Assembly (NCBI GenBank): GCA_030068145.1 | Contig: JAPJBO010000001.1 | Location: 806,001 to 870,000, forward strand | Reading direction: 5' to 3' | DNA length: 64,000 bases | DNA from: Diplonema papillatum | Taxonomy: Eukaryota; Euglenozoa; Diplonemea; Diplonemida; Diplonemidae | Part shown: positions 21,860 to 32,589 of the stretch, piece after piece | Layout: each line of letters starts with the position of its first letter | How positions within the stretch are numbered: position 1 is the first letter of the stretch | Position numbers and translations under genes: made by a program | The notes under the pieces: generated by a model | The model's database searches: none | Seen by the model: only the letters and a program-made list of their open reading frames with translations | Told to the model about the DNA's origin: nothing

Positions 21860-23485
21860 TACCTCGTTCACCCTAGCAGAATGTACGAATCGCCTGGGAG
21901 CATTGGGCCATTGGGTGCTATTTTTGAGAAGGGAGAAGCTTCTCCCGTGCAGACAATCAAAATACGAAACGATGTTCATAAAGTCATCACCCCTCTCCTC
22001 CTTTCTGAACCTAGACAGCCAGAATTGTCTGAAGGAAGGGTTAGATTGTTCACCCACTGGCAGAAAACGTGAGCCGGGTTTACTGTCGTCTGGTAGTCTG
22101 GTTGATCCTACTGATTGGCAGGTCATCGGGCGGCAGCAATACGGGTGCGAGAGAACCTGGCGTTTTTAGTTTCTCTTATGTCTGTGGTTGTTTGATCGGG
22201 CACTGCCACGGTCCTTCCACGAGGCTGAACGCCTGTATGCCAGAACGCAGTCTAGAGGAATGCGTGGTAAGTGTTCAGGTACATGTTGAGTCGCGTGCTC
22301 TTGGGACAAAGAGTTGTTTGTTATCCTCGGTACAAACATTTTTTTTGGGCCAACTTTTCCAGCGCTCGTTTTCTGAAAAGTAGCCACTCGCGTGTATTAA
22401 TGAACAGGGAACTCAGAAGGCGCGAGCCGTCTTTTAACTCTCCAGGATTTGCACGCATTCAAAGAATTCGTTCCGCCAGGGTTTGGCTACTCCCCGGCGA
22501 GTAGACAAGCACACATATCCTGGCAAGAGGAGAGGCTGCAGGTGTGGCTACGACGCCGTCACCAACCGTGCGCGGGCTGCCGGAAACGACGTGCGCCTAC
22601 CATGAACGAGAGAGAACCGAGAAGACCGAGACCTCTTCGTGCTCGCATGTGGGTGTTTATTATATGGTAAAAAAATTATTAAAACAAGTAACAACTCCTT
22701 CTAGTCATACGACTGCGGAAAGAACTCACCACCCCTCGCTGTTAAGGAGTACTTTGCTCTTCTTTCGAGAAGAACGACACTGGCCCCTTGGCCACGCGAA
22801 TTCGGTTCTTGCTGTCAACTCACGATTCTTATACAGACCCCTTGTTCAGTTTATCCACTGTCTAATTACAACAACACAACACAACGCATTCGTCTTTACA
22901 ACCACACAACGCAACACACTGCACATACACTTGGGAGTTGGGTTCTGCGACCCTTTACGATTGGCAGAAACGAGAAGTTCGGAAACTGCGTCTCTATGCT
23001 CTTGACTTTGCCTGAGTGATTCCCCGCAAATTTTCTGCACTCCAGAAACGACTCCGTCCGTAGATAGCTATGAAGTGACGAGTGCAAGGCCACGGCTTCA
23101 GCGCATCTTGCCGTCAAATCCCATCGGAATGGATGATGTTTCTCGCGGTAGACCTTGCAACGCAGCAGGTGGGAAGATTGAGCACTGACTGCGGACTTTA
23201 CTGCAACCCTCAGAAGTCACGCAAGCTGACTCGCGGTGTTTCTCTTCCACTGAGGTTATTCGGCAATGTCCGCTTGATCCATCCATGGGTGTCGTATTTA
23301 GTCCCTCGGGGTGTCGACAAGTGCCTTCTTTCTACATGTTGTCGACAACAAACAAGTAAAAAAACCTCTCTACTGTCGACTGGAGACATACGAACACCGG
23401 ATCCTTAATACTCAACACTGTGTAGGATAAAGCAAACTACGCACTTCTTTCTGGACCAACCTATTCTTCAGGAGCTCTTCGTAAG
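21860..23485. other. Spacer, no gene recognised
   Basis: Low coding potential on both strands. Contains CAACACAACG-type short repeats near 22868-22920. Nothing with domain or splice support was found. Confidence 0.5.
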
Positions 23486-23517
23486 GCAGCATCTTCCGTT
23501 CTGTTGGAAGATGCTGC
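23486..23517. other. Perfect 12-bp hairpin
   Basis: GCAGCATCTTCC and its inverse complement GGAAGATGCTGC are separated by eight bases. No flanking gene makes this an obvious terminator. Confidence 0.7.
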
Positions 23518-24441
23518 TGGGACTGGACTCTCACAAAGTGGGAAGCAGCAGTTTAGCAAAGCGGATCTTCAAACGAACATTGTCAGCGACGCTAACATTT
23601 GTTTGAACAGCCATTCACAGTTCTCACGCGACAAGGGGACAGAACAAATGGTAGCCCCATAGTCGATGGTGGCAGTTGTAGAAAAATGGAGTAGAGTGGA
23701 AGTGAACCGTTGTCTTTCCTCACCTTTCAGATATGGTTGTTGCGTGCTCGGTTTTGCCTTGGGCCCTGCCAAGACGTAACCAAAAGAGTTCTATAATTCG
23801 GTGCCTTGCATCAGGTGACAACTTACTCCCCTTCCTGTTCCATTCAGTTCAGTAAAGTCAAGTTCCCGTCAGCTTTGGAAGAGTTGTTTCTTTTCGTCCT
23901 CTTTCTTTGCAGCCCGACAGGGGTTATTGCTACAGGATTCTGAATTTCTGGGTTTGAGGGGTCCGGCACTATTCAATGACCAAGTTTCTTATGGTAACAA
24001 CCGCGGTTGCCATCATCAAAAAGTGACGGTTGGCAGCATACACTGGAACACGGCAGGACGAACGCATATTTTTTGCGTGCAGTCAAACACTTACTACATT
24101 CCTGCAGTGAAGGCGAACCCGACGTGAGCGGATCGCGACGCATCATGAAAATATGCGTCGAGAAACACCAGGGTGCAACAATAAAAAACAGGCTTCCCAA
24201 GGGGAACAAGGGCAACGCGCACTTGGCCAGTTCCAAGCGACGGCGCCCGAGTGTTGCCGCTGCACGTCAAAGAGGAAGAGCTAAAAATCGGAAAATTGTT
24301 GCCGGGATTGAACCCCCCTCGGCCCCCTTTGTAGACCCTCGTTTTTTTTAGTAGGAAAAGAAACTTGTTTCTTTGAAGACTAATAATAATCCGAACGACA
24401 GGTTTGCCGGTCCAATCCGTCCAGAGAAACAAAGTAGCTTG
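23518..24441. other. Spacer, no gene recognised
   Basis: No supported gene. Part of it (TTATGGTAACAA ... ATCAAAAAGTGACGGTTGGC, near 23990) resembles 3508-3555, another dispersed but decayed sequence. Confidence 0.45.
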
Positions 24442-24480
24442 CACCGCTCCTGCTCTGCTTACCGCAGAGCAGGAGCGGTG
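24442..24480. other. Perfect 17-bp hairpin, 5-base loop
   Basis: CACCGCTCCTGCTCTGC, loop TTACC, then the exact inverse complement. The stem is long and GC-rich enough to extrude as a cruciform or fold in RNA. It lies 70 bp before a MITE-like element and may be part of a composite. Confidence 0.85.
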
Positions 24481-24550
24481 GACGAGAGTGACAGACACAA
24501 GCATCGGTGTGAGGATTTTATTATTAGTAGAGGGGTCCGCTGGACCCCGT

Positions 24551-24691
24551 CACGGTGGACTCCAGCCTCAGAAGCTGGAGTTATAAGCCGGTGTCACACC
24601 CGCCCTCCGGGTGTGCATTTACACCCGCTTTTCGGGTGTGACTCGGGCGCACCCTCTGTAACTTCAGCTTCCGAGGCTGGTCCTCACCGTG
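24551..24691. mobile_element. MITE-like foldback element, copy 2
   Basis: Thirty-two-base terminal inverted repeats, starting CACGGTGGACTCCAGCCTCA at the left, differ at only a few positions. The interior repeats the CACACCCG / CGGGTGTG palindromes found in copy 1 (15965-16132). About 141 bp long and non-coding. Confidence 0.7.
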
Positions 24692-25723
24692 TAGACTGAA
24701 CCCTTAAGAGTCGCAGTAAAGACGAACTGTTCTTTGTTTCGTTTTTAGGTGCAAGCTTGTGTGAGCGAGGTTCTTGTTCAAGCAACGGAGACCCGGAAGT
24801 GGCTCTCGGTGGATATTTCCCAAACCAGCCGATGAGACAGCCAGCGAATCTTAGAAGGGTGTCTGAAGAAACGCCCTTCATAACAGGTCTCCCGTGTTGG
24901 GAAACTGTGCATCTGGTCGGTGCCACTGCGATGTCCGTTGCCGCTATATACTGCCCGTTGCTGCATCAATGGTTTGCCAGTCATCATCAGCCCCGTAGAA
25001 ACGGCCGTAGAGCAGTGGGCGGAGTTGTGGAATCCTACAACTTTCGAACCAAACTGCGCATGCGAATGACTTTTCACGCTTACCTTGGAACGAGTCTACT
25101 ATTTTGTCCTTCTCCGGCTTCGTACAGCACAGAGCGAGTCTACCGACTTCGCTTCCGTTTTAGTTACTACACACAACACGCTAACCTTATCAGGTTGGCG
25201 GCCAGAAATTGCCTCAGGTGAGTGCGTGCTACCCCAATTTTTGTGTAGGCAGGAGCCCTGCTAGCCCTAGACGGATACCCGCTTTTCCCATGATGCGCAT
25301 GTTTATGAGCACCCGTTGCGTTGGCTTGCCCGTGGAATCGAGGCAAAGACCAGGGACTGTAGTGAGGCGACCGGAAACTCCTCGGAGAGATGGTCCCTGC
25401 ACTCCAACTCGTCTTTATCTCGAGGCAAAGACCGGGGACTTAAGGCAGCCGGTTTCCTGTTTAGCAAACCCGGTGTTGGGGTAAACCTGGCTGCAGATAC
25501 AGAAAGCGAAGAGAAACAGGGATTGGCCCCAGCCCAGAACCCACCAACACTGCTGCACTACCTACACACACGTACTAGAGTTAGCCCCCGGGAAAAGAGC
25601 TTTGAACAACAAAGAAAGTCCGAGCCCCTGCTAGAAATCATACATGGATGAAGGTCGTTTCGGGGCACGTTCCAGCCTGCATACCTATAGGCTCATTTCG
25701 AGGGGGGGGTGATGTACTCAACA
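24692..25723. other. Spacer, no gene recognised
   Basis: Includes the second copy of a ~50-bp dispersed unit (25367-25420, see 7454) and AGGCAAAGACC(A/G)GGGACT repeated at 25341 and 25424. No gene supported. Confidence 0.45.
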
Positions 25724-27605
25724 CCCCCGACACGTACTTTCCACCCCCCGAAAGTACTTTCCACCCCCCGAAAAGTACTTTCCACCCCCCGAAAAGTACT
25801 TTCCACCCCCCGAAAAGTACTTTCCACCCCCCGAAAAGTACTTTCCACCCCCCGAAAAGTACTTTCCACCCCCCGACAAAAAATTTCCACCCCCCGAAAA
25901 GTACTTTCCACCCCCCGACGAAAAATTTCCACCCCCCGAAAAGTACTTTCCACCCCCGGACAAAAGATTTCCACCCCCCAAAAAGTACTTTCCACCCCCC
26001 GATGGAAATTTTCCACCCCCCAAAAAGTACTTTCCACCCCCGGACAAAAAAATTTCCACCCCCAGAAAAGTACTTTCCACCCCTCGAAAACTACTTTCCA
26101 CCCCCCGACCAGATACGCAAACTCTTTCGAACGCTGCACACGGGTATCCTTCAAGTGACCTCTAACTATCATGTTGCATACGCGTATCCGGATCTGAAAG
26201 CCGAAGACTTTGTAACACTTTACCGCAACCGAAGTCGCGAACCGGGTTCGGCTTGCACTGCAAAAGCAGCATAATTGTGTCTTGCGCACGAGCGCGGAAA
26301 TCCGCCACCCGCCATTCGGCTAGATATTGCAAGAACACAATTGCGAAGCGTACTACAAACGGATAGTGTTACAAAGGCGAACGAATCATGCGAGAACCTA
26401 TGGAGGGGCCCCTCGACAGCTTTCAGAACACGGCATAGTAAGTCAAGAGTCGGATAAGCGTGTACACGTTTTACTCCCGTTTGATCTGCATTTTCCACCT
26501 TTCCCCCCTTTCTTTGATTTGCTGTGTGTATTTGCAAAAACAGTTCCAGCCACAATCTGCAGGTCTGCGGGCTTGCGGGTTTGCGGGTATGCGGGTTTGC
26601 GATTCCGGGTTTGCGGGTATGCGGGTTCGGGTACGCGGGTTGCGGGTTTGGTTACGCGGGTATGCGGGTTTGGGTATGCGGGTTTGGGTTTGCGCGTTTG
26701 CAGGTTCGGGTATGCGGGAACGGGTATGCGGGTTTGCGGGTTTGGGTTTGCGGGTTTGGGTATGCGGGTTTGGGTTTGCGGGTTTGCAGGTTCGGGTATG
26801 CGGGTTTGCGGGAACGGATATGCGGGTTTGCCGGAACGGATATGCGGGTTCGCGGGTTTGCGGGTCGATTCTCGTGTGTGCAAGTACAGTGTCCCGCCGC
26901 GCTCCAGAAAACAATCCACCCCCCGGAAAGTACTTTCCACCCCGAAAATCCCGAAAGTACTTTCCACCCCCCGAAAGTACTTTCCACCCCCCGAAAGTAC
27001 TTTCCACCCCCCGAAAGTACTTTCCACCCCCCGAAAAGTACTTTCCACCCCCCGAAAGTACTTTCCACCCCCCGACGAAACGTTTCCACCCCCCGAAAAG
27101 TACTTTCCACCCCCCGATAAATACTTTCCGCCCCCCGACAAAAATTTCCACCCCCCGACAAGTACTTTCCACCCCCCGAAAAATACTTTCCACCCCCCGA
27201 CAAAAATTTCCACCCCCCGAAAAGTACTTTCCACCCCCCGAAAAGTACTTTCCACCCCCCGAAAAAAAACTTTCCACCCCCCGAAAAGTACTTTCCACCC
27301 CCCGACGAAACGTTTCCACCCCCCGATAAGTACTTTCCACCCCCCGATAAATACTTTCCGCCCCCCGACAAAAATTTCCACCCCCCGACAAGTACTTTCC
27401 ACCCCCCGAAAAATACTTTCCACCCCCCGACAAAAATTTCCACCCCCCGAAAAGTACTTTCCACCCCCCGACAAAAATTTCCACCCCCCGACATCGATTT
27501 ATACCCCCCGATTTATACTCTATACCCCCCGATTTATACTCTGTACCCCCGGATTTATACTCTTTACCCCCCGTTTTTCGGGGGGTGGAAAGTACGTGTC
27601 GGGGG
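25724..27605. repeat. Satellite block with perfect 27-bp terminal inverted repeats
   Basis: The block opens at 25724 with CCCCCGACACGTACTTTCCA followed by CCCCCCG, and closes at 27579-27605 with the exact inverse complement. The left part (to about 26110) and right part (26920-27480) are arrays of ~20-bp units based on GTACTTTCCACCCCCCGAAA, with spacer variants such as GACAAAAATTTCCACC and GATAAATACTTTCC. Between them lie about 450 bp of unrelated sequence and a G-rich array (26557-26872). Just outside each end are a G run and a GTGANNTACT-like stretch in inverted orientation. Three-frame open reading frames over the arrays are artefacts of repeats without stops. Confidence 0.85.
26557..26872 (+). 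repeat. G-rich GCGGGTTTGGGTTTGC array
   Basis: About 40 short units of 5-9 bp alternating TATGCGGG, TTTGCGGG, TTTGGG and TTCGGG. GGG runs recur every few bases for over 300 bp, on the plus strand only, so G-quadruplex formation is likely. The word GGGTTTG is close to telomeric TTTAGGG but never identical to it. Confidence 0.85.
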
Positions 27606-27792
27606 TAAAAAGTAATTCACGGGGGGGGGGGGGGGCAAAGATGGTATAATACATGGGTCAAATAGTCAAATACAAAGTCAATAATAAATTACAATAAAAT
27701 ACAATTAAATACAGAATAAAAAACAGACCCTGTAGGCTACAGTGCAGCTGCCTTGTAGTTGATGTTTTTGACATGTCTTTGACTCTAAATGA

Positions 27793-27951
27793 TCACTGAT
27801 TCTCGAGGTCGACATCGACGACTTTTGCCTTGGCTTCAGCCTGCTGTTCCTCGCGCTTCTTCGTTTCCTCGGCAGCTTTGTTTTCCCGGTCAATTACGGC
27901 AACTAACCCGGTTGAAAGGAGTGTCACACTTCGGAGTCCACGTTCACTTAC
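27793..27951 (-). CDS. C-terminal exon of an unidentified minus-strand gene (partial)
   Basis: On the minus strand, 27902 down to 27793 reads VAVIDRENKAAEETKKREEQ and then QAEAKAKVVDVDLENQ, ending at TGA. This charged, helical end looks like real coding sequence. It is preceded by TTAG after a pyrimidine-rich stretch, and 49 bases upstream lies a strong donor GTAAGT (27951). The upstream side reads in the matching phase as VPVPSVLYNSP, so a very short intron is likely. I could not follow the gene further upstream (28000-29200), and I do not recognise the family. Confidence 0.35.
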   Translation of the reverse strand, partial: VSERGLRSVTLLSTGLVAVIDRENKAAEETKKREEQQAEAKAKVVDVDLENQ

Positions 27952-27999
27952 GTGGGGAGTTGTAGAGTACGGATGGAACCGGAACTCTCCGGAAAACTG

Positions 28000-29216
28000 G
28001 TACCCGGGGGGGGTTTTGCGGGCTTTCTAGGGTACCTAGGTATAGTGTCCTTTTGGTGTTAATCGGGCCGTTTCCGGTGACCATGTTTTTTGGTCACTGT
28101 AGCCTACAGTGTAGGGTCTTTTATCGGAAGGGCGAGACCCCAGGGCTTTCTGCCGCGGGCGGATCCCCTTGGGATCCCACAGTACGGGGAGGTTAAGCGC
28201 AAACCTTCCATTCGGATGGGACCAACTCCCGGGTTAGAGGCCCCTGCTATCCCGATGAAGAGAGGCCCTAGATGATGGGAATCACCGAAAAAGAGTGTGA
28301 AGGCACATTATTTGTTGTCGTGTGTAAGACGCTAGTCATAGAAGGTATTACTCATCCTAACCGACTCGCAACACAAAGTGGTACATGCCGGCTTACCCAC
28401 CCCTCCTTGCTTTCCATGTCTCGAGGCGCCACGATGGAATGTCGGCAAACACACGAAGATCATTGATTCCTTTCTACTTATCCTTTTCCGCAGCGGCATG
28501 AGACCGGAGCCATGTGGAGATCGCTGACACAGGAACCAGCCAGGCGAGGCGGAAAAACTTACGCGGAGAGCTAATCGGCCGCACAAACCGGGTCCCAAAG
28601 GGCCCCTGAGCACGAAAATCCGGCTGCCTGACCCGTTCGAAACTGCTAGGTTGCCTTTCGCTTCGGGAGTGAGCCCATACGAAGTCACGGCATTGGCAAA
28701 AGATGTTGTTTGCGCCACCAAGAAGCCAAACAGGAAGAAGCCTCAAGCAAGCGTGTCCTCATGCAAGTCGAGTCGAAAAAGACCAATCTGGGTACCAGTG
28801 ACCCGCGAGAGCCTCCTTGTCGAAAGGCATCCTTTCACATAGAACCCGCTTCAGCAGGGAAAGCAACGGAATAAGGCAGCAAAGCTTTCTGCCGGAGGCG
28901 AAAGGAGTGACAAAATGGAAGAAAAATATGTCCAGCCGACGACGCCCATCAAGCTGTCGGAGAAGTTCCCAATGGACAAGCGGAGCTCCGTCGGGGGTCT
29001 GATGAGAAGGCCGAACAACGCCGCGTATGCAACTTCCTTGTTACGGTTTCAAAAAGTCGGAGGTCAGGACTAGACCTCTGAGGCTGGACCTCACCGTGTA
29101 GATACACCAATTTATTCTGACCGGGGGGTTCTTCCCGCAAGGGGTTTCTGACGTATCCGGACCCCCAAACCCCATCACGTCTACCCTGTCCTGTATTCGC
29201 CTGTGAGCAGTCCAAG
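28000..29216. other. Possible upstream part of the minus-strand gene; otherwise unassigned
   Basis: Minus-strand frames around 28330-28750 are open but lack convincing protein character. A lone MITE-like end (CTGAGGCTGGACCTCACCGT) is at 29070-29098. Confidence 0.3.
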
Positions 29217-30070
29217 CACCATACTTCGTGGCTCTGCAGCACTCTGACCATGACTTTCCCCAATAGTGGCTCTGCAGCACTCTGACCATGACTTTCCCCA
29301 ATAGTGGCTCTGCAGCACTCTGACCATGACTTTCCCCAATAGTGGCTCTGCAGCACTCTGACCATGACTTTCCTCAATAGTGGCTCTGCAGCACTCTGAC
29401 CATGACTTTCCCCAATAGTGGCTCTGCAGCACTCTGACCATGACTTTCCCCAATAGTGGCTCTGCAGCACTCTGACCATGACTTTCCCCAATAGTGGCTC
29501 TGCAGCACTCTGACCATGACTTTCCCCAATAGTGGCTCTGCAGCACTCTGACCATGACTTTCCCCAATAGTGGCTCTGCAGCACTCTGACCATGACTTTC
29601 CCCAATAGTGGCTCTGCAGCACTCTGACCATGACTTTCCCCAATAGTGGCTCTGCAGCACTCTGACCATGACTTTCCCCAATAGTGGCTCTGCAGCACTC
29701 TGACCATGACTTTCCCCAATAGTGGCTCTGCAGCACTCTGACCATGACTTTCCCCAATAGTGGCTCTGCAGCACTCTGACCATGACTTTCCCCAATAGTG
29801 GCTCTGCAGCACTCTGACCATGACTTTCCCCAATAGTGGCTCTGCAGCACTCTGACCATGACTTTCCCCAATAGTGGCTCTGCAGCACTCTGACCATGAC
29901 TTTCCCCAATAGTGGCTCTGCAGCACTCTGACCATGACTTTCCCCAATAGTGGCTCTGCAGCACTCTGACCATGACTTTCCCCAATAGTGGCTCTGCAGC
30001 ACTCTGACCACATGACTTTCCTCAATAGTGGCTCTGCACATGACTTTCCCAAATAGTGGCTCTGCAGCAC
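29217..30070. repeat. 38-bp minisatellite, ~22 nearly identical units
   Basis: Unit starts TGGCTCTGCAGCACTCTGAC and goes on CATGACTTTCCCCAATAG. Apart from rare C-to-T changes near 29373 and 30020 and a degenerate last three units, the copies are identical. Because 38 is not a multiple of three and the unit has no stop on the minus strand, all three minus frames stay open, giving long but spurious frames (up to 376 codons). Confidence 0.97.
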
Positions 30071-32589
30071 TCTGACCACATAACTTTCCCAGTAGCTCGC
30101 AAAATGGAGGTGACGCAGCTCTGCCAGCTCTGCCTCCTCAAGCGTACCCGGAAAAAAAAGGGGTCAAGCAACAAAAAGCAATAATACAGCTGGTCGAAGG
30201 TCAGCGCACCCATATGGTTCTACGCTCTTGCCAGCACGTACTTCATCGGCTGCGGTCTGTTTTATTACAACTACGAGACCGTCCCCGGTGCGAAGGGAAG
30301 GGTATGCTTTGCTTTTTGGTAGTACGCTCCAGGACATGAAGAACAAAGCTATTCCACCTTTGTGTCAATTACGCCATCCTGTAGTAGTGATTCTACGTGG
30401 AGGTGCTTAGCCGGGAACAGGTGCAGCGGGGAACGAAGCGTCGACAAAGAAAGAAGAGAGGTGCCACCCGCGCCTGACACTGACGGGCTGATTTCAATCG
30501 GACCCACCAGTTGCAAACCCCGTGCTTGTGAAATCTGCGATTCAAGAATTGGTGGACGTTGGAATCTACCGTGATCGGTCCGCCTGGCTATCGCTGACGG
30601 CGTAAACTGGTGAAAATTGGCTTGGGCGGCGATTTGGGTTGACTTCTGAATACTTCAGCCACGCGACCTCGAGCACTCATTTTTTCCTCGGCCGCGCATC
30701 AACATCCCACGATGAATCGCAGGACTGCGCAAAAATCAGGGGTGGCCACCGTTGTGTGCTTCCTCCGGCCACCCAGGTTGTAAAGGGGGGGGGGGGGGGC
30801 CAACACCTGTGTTATTATTCGATTTGTCGAATACTAAAAATTCCGGGTAGCGAACAGTAGCAGGATCAAGTAGTGTGGCCGCCAAACCCAACCAACCACA
30901 GGATACGGTGATCCGACGAACAGCGGGGTTCGTTGGCACCGATGGCTTCATGGAAAATATTCATGTGCCGGGTGCGCAGCCCATCAGACCGAAGCTGGGT
31001 AGCTAGGCAGCACCGGCGATTGCAAGCCGGAGCCGCTTCTCAGCTTGGATTCTCCTGGTTCTAGCCTCATGAATCGCTCGCCAACGGCACTAGCAGCGCT
31101 GTAGCGTTGTCACTTTGCCCACGCAGAAAAGGTGGCGTGTGGGTTGGGCGGCACAATGTCGGGTAAGAAATGGCCCGCCTGACGACAATTGTCGCTCGCT
31201 GTGTGCCGATGGGCGGCCCGTCCCAGCCCTGTTTAGCGTGCGTCTGCACCGCTGTTGGCAACAGCGCTCAGCGTTCTCGGAGTACTCGTCAGTGGAAGTC
31301 ATTGGCATTGCCAATAGTCACAGATGTTTCGTCACGCGATGTCGTGGTGCAACTTCTGACGACATCTTGCTGCCGTTGCGTCGTACGCGCGCATCGCGGC
31401 TCGGGTTATGGACCGACGGAAACACACGTCTCCCCCGCTTGCGCAACACGGACCTCATGCTTTCGCCTGTTCAGCTCGTCTTGACCGTCGCGCTCAGGCG
31501 CTTCGCGCATTTTCAAGCTCAGGTCGTTTTTCAGAGGTGAATTTGCTCAGATAGACCGCCGTGATAGACGGAGAACACCGGGATGCCCAGACCATCGGTT
31601 AGCTCAATGAAGCTTCCGAAGGAGAGGGTGCCCTTGCTGACCGCCGGAAGCCCTCGCCCGACAATGGTCGGGGTTTCTGAAAGTTTGGACACACGCAGAG
31701 AGAGGCTATTCGATTACAACCACGGATTGTTCTTCTTTTTCATACTGTTTTTTTTTTTCGGCTCTCTTTTTTTGCTGATTTGTTTTTTGACGTTTCTGTT
31801 TGTTCGTTTCTTTCGTTGCGTCGTTTCTGTCCTACGTTTTCCGACCGTTCCAGTGTCCCGCGGACTTCCGTGTGACGGTGTCGTTTTGTCACACTCGTCT
31901 GCCGAACCGCTTGTGGGCTTCAATGACCGGCAGCTCGAAGAAAGTCTTCGTTCCCAGCAGAGTCATCACCTGTTCAAGACTGCTGATCTGGCGGTAACGC
32001 CAACTGAACCCGGAGTCCCTGCCGATCCTTACCCCTGGGAACCAGACTCTGCAGACGTCGCCGCCGCCGCGCTGCGAACGCGTGGATGGACTTTGTTTCC
32101 TTCGTCTGCTTGGCTAGTGTATGCGTGGCATCGTGTCTGCGTGGCATAGTGTCATGAATTCTCACACAACGGAGACGTCGAAGAGCCGTTGCGGCACGGG
32201 GCAAGGCGCTCGTTGCCTGCCTCCGCGGTACACGAATACCCTAGTTTGCTTGCGGTTGCGACCTGCGGCTCCAGATCCAGTTGCGGCGTTTCTTCTACCC
32301 TTGTAGAACTTCCAGAAAGTCGTAGCCAAGTACCTAGCTAGGCCCGAGAGTGATGGATATCACCTGCCTTTCATGCAGACAATCCGGGATGGGCACAGCC
32401 TGGCCTCATACGATCTGGTCAAGCCTGGCGTCTCCGCATTTTTGATCCAAGGCAATACATAAAGACCCCCACCACAGGCAAACGAGGGTGTGCGAGGGGC
32501 GGTGTGGTGAAGGGATGCTTGCCTAAAGGAAACGGGTGAAAAAAAAAAGATTGCAGCGCACGGAATAGGAAGCACCACCCCCTCCGCAC
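30071..32589. other. Spacer with no firmly supported gene
   Basis: A plus-strand stretch at about 31870-32110 (reading SAEPLVGFNDRQLEESLRSQ and onward) has some coding character, but is preceded in frame by a poly-Phe low-complexity run, and I could not place splice sites. A 16-base G run is at 30784. No RNA gene recognised. Confidence 0.35.

Noticed and set aside
22085..22125. 5' end of 18S rRNA (CTGGTTGATCCT)
   Set aside because: Only about a dozen bases match and the following bases diverge at once; likely chance.
25648..27649. Repetitive 200-440-codon frames over the C-rich arrays
   Set aside because: Several frames on both strands are open because the ~20-bp units contain no stop; no coding bias.
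29217..30070. CRISPR-like array
   Set aside because: Units are contiguous 38-bp tandem repeats with no unique spacers, and the genome is eukaryotic.
28949..30079. 376-codon minus-strand repetitive protein
   Set aside because: Follows from a 38-bp minisatellite without stops; all three frames are equally open.
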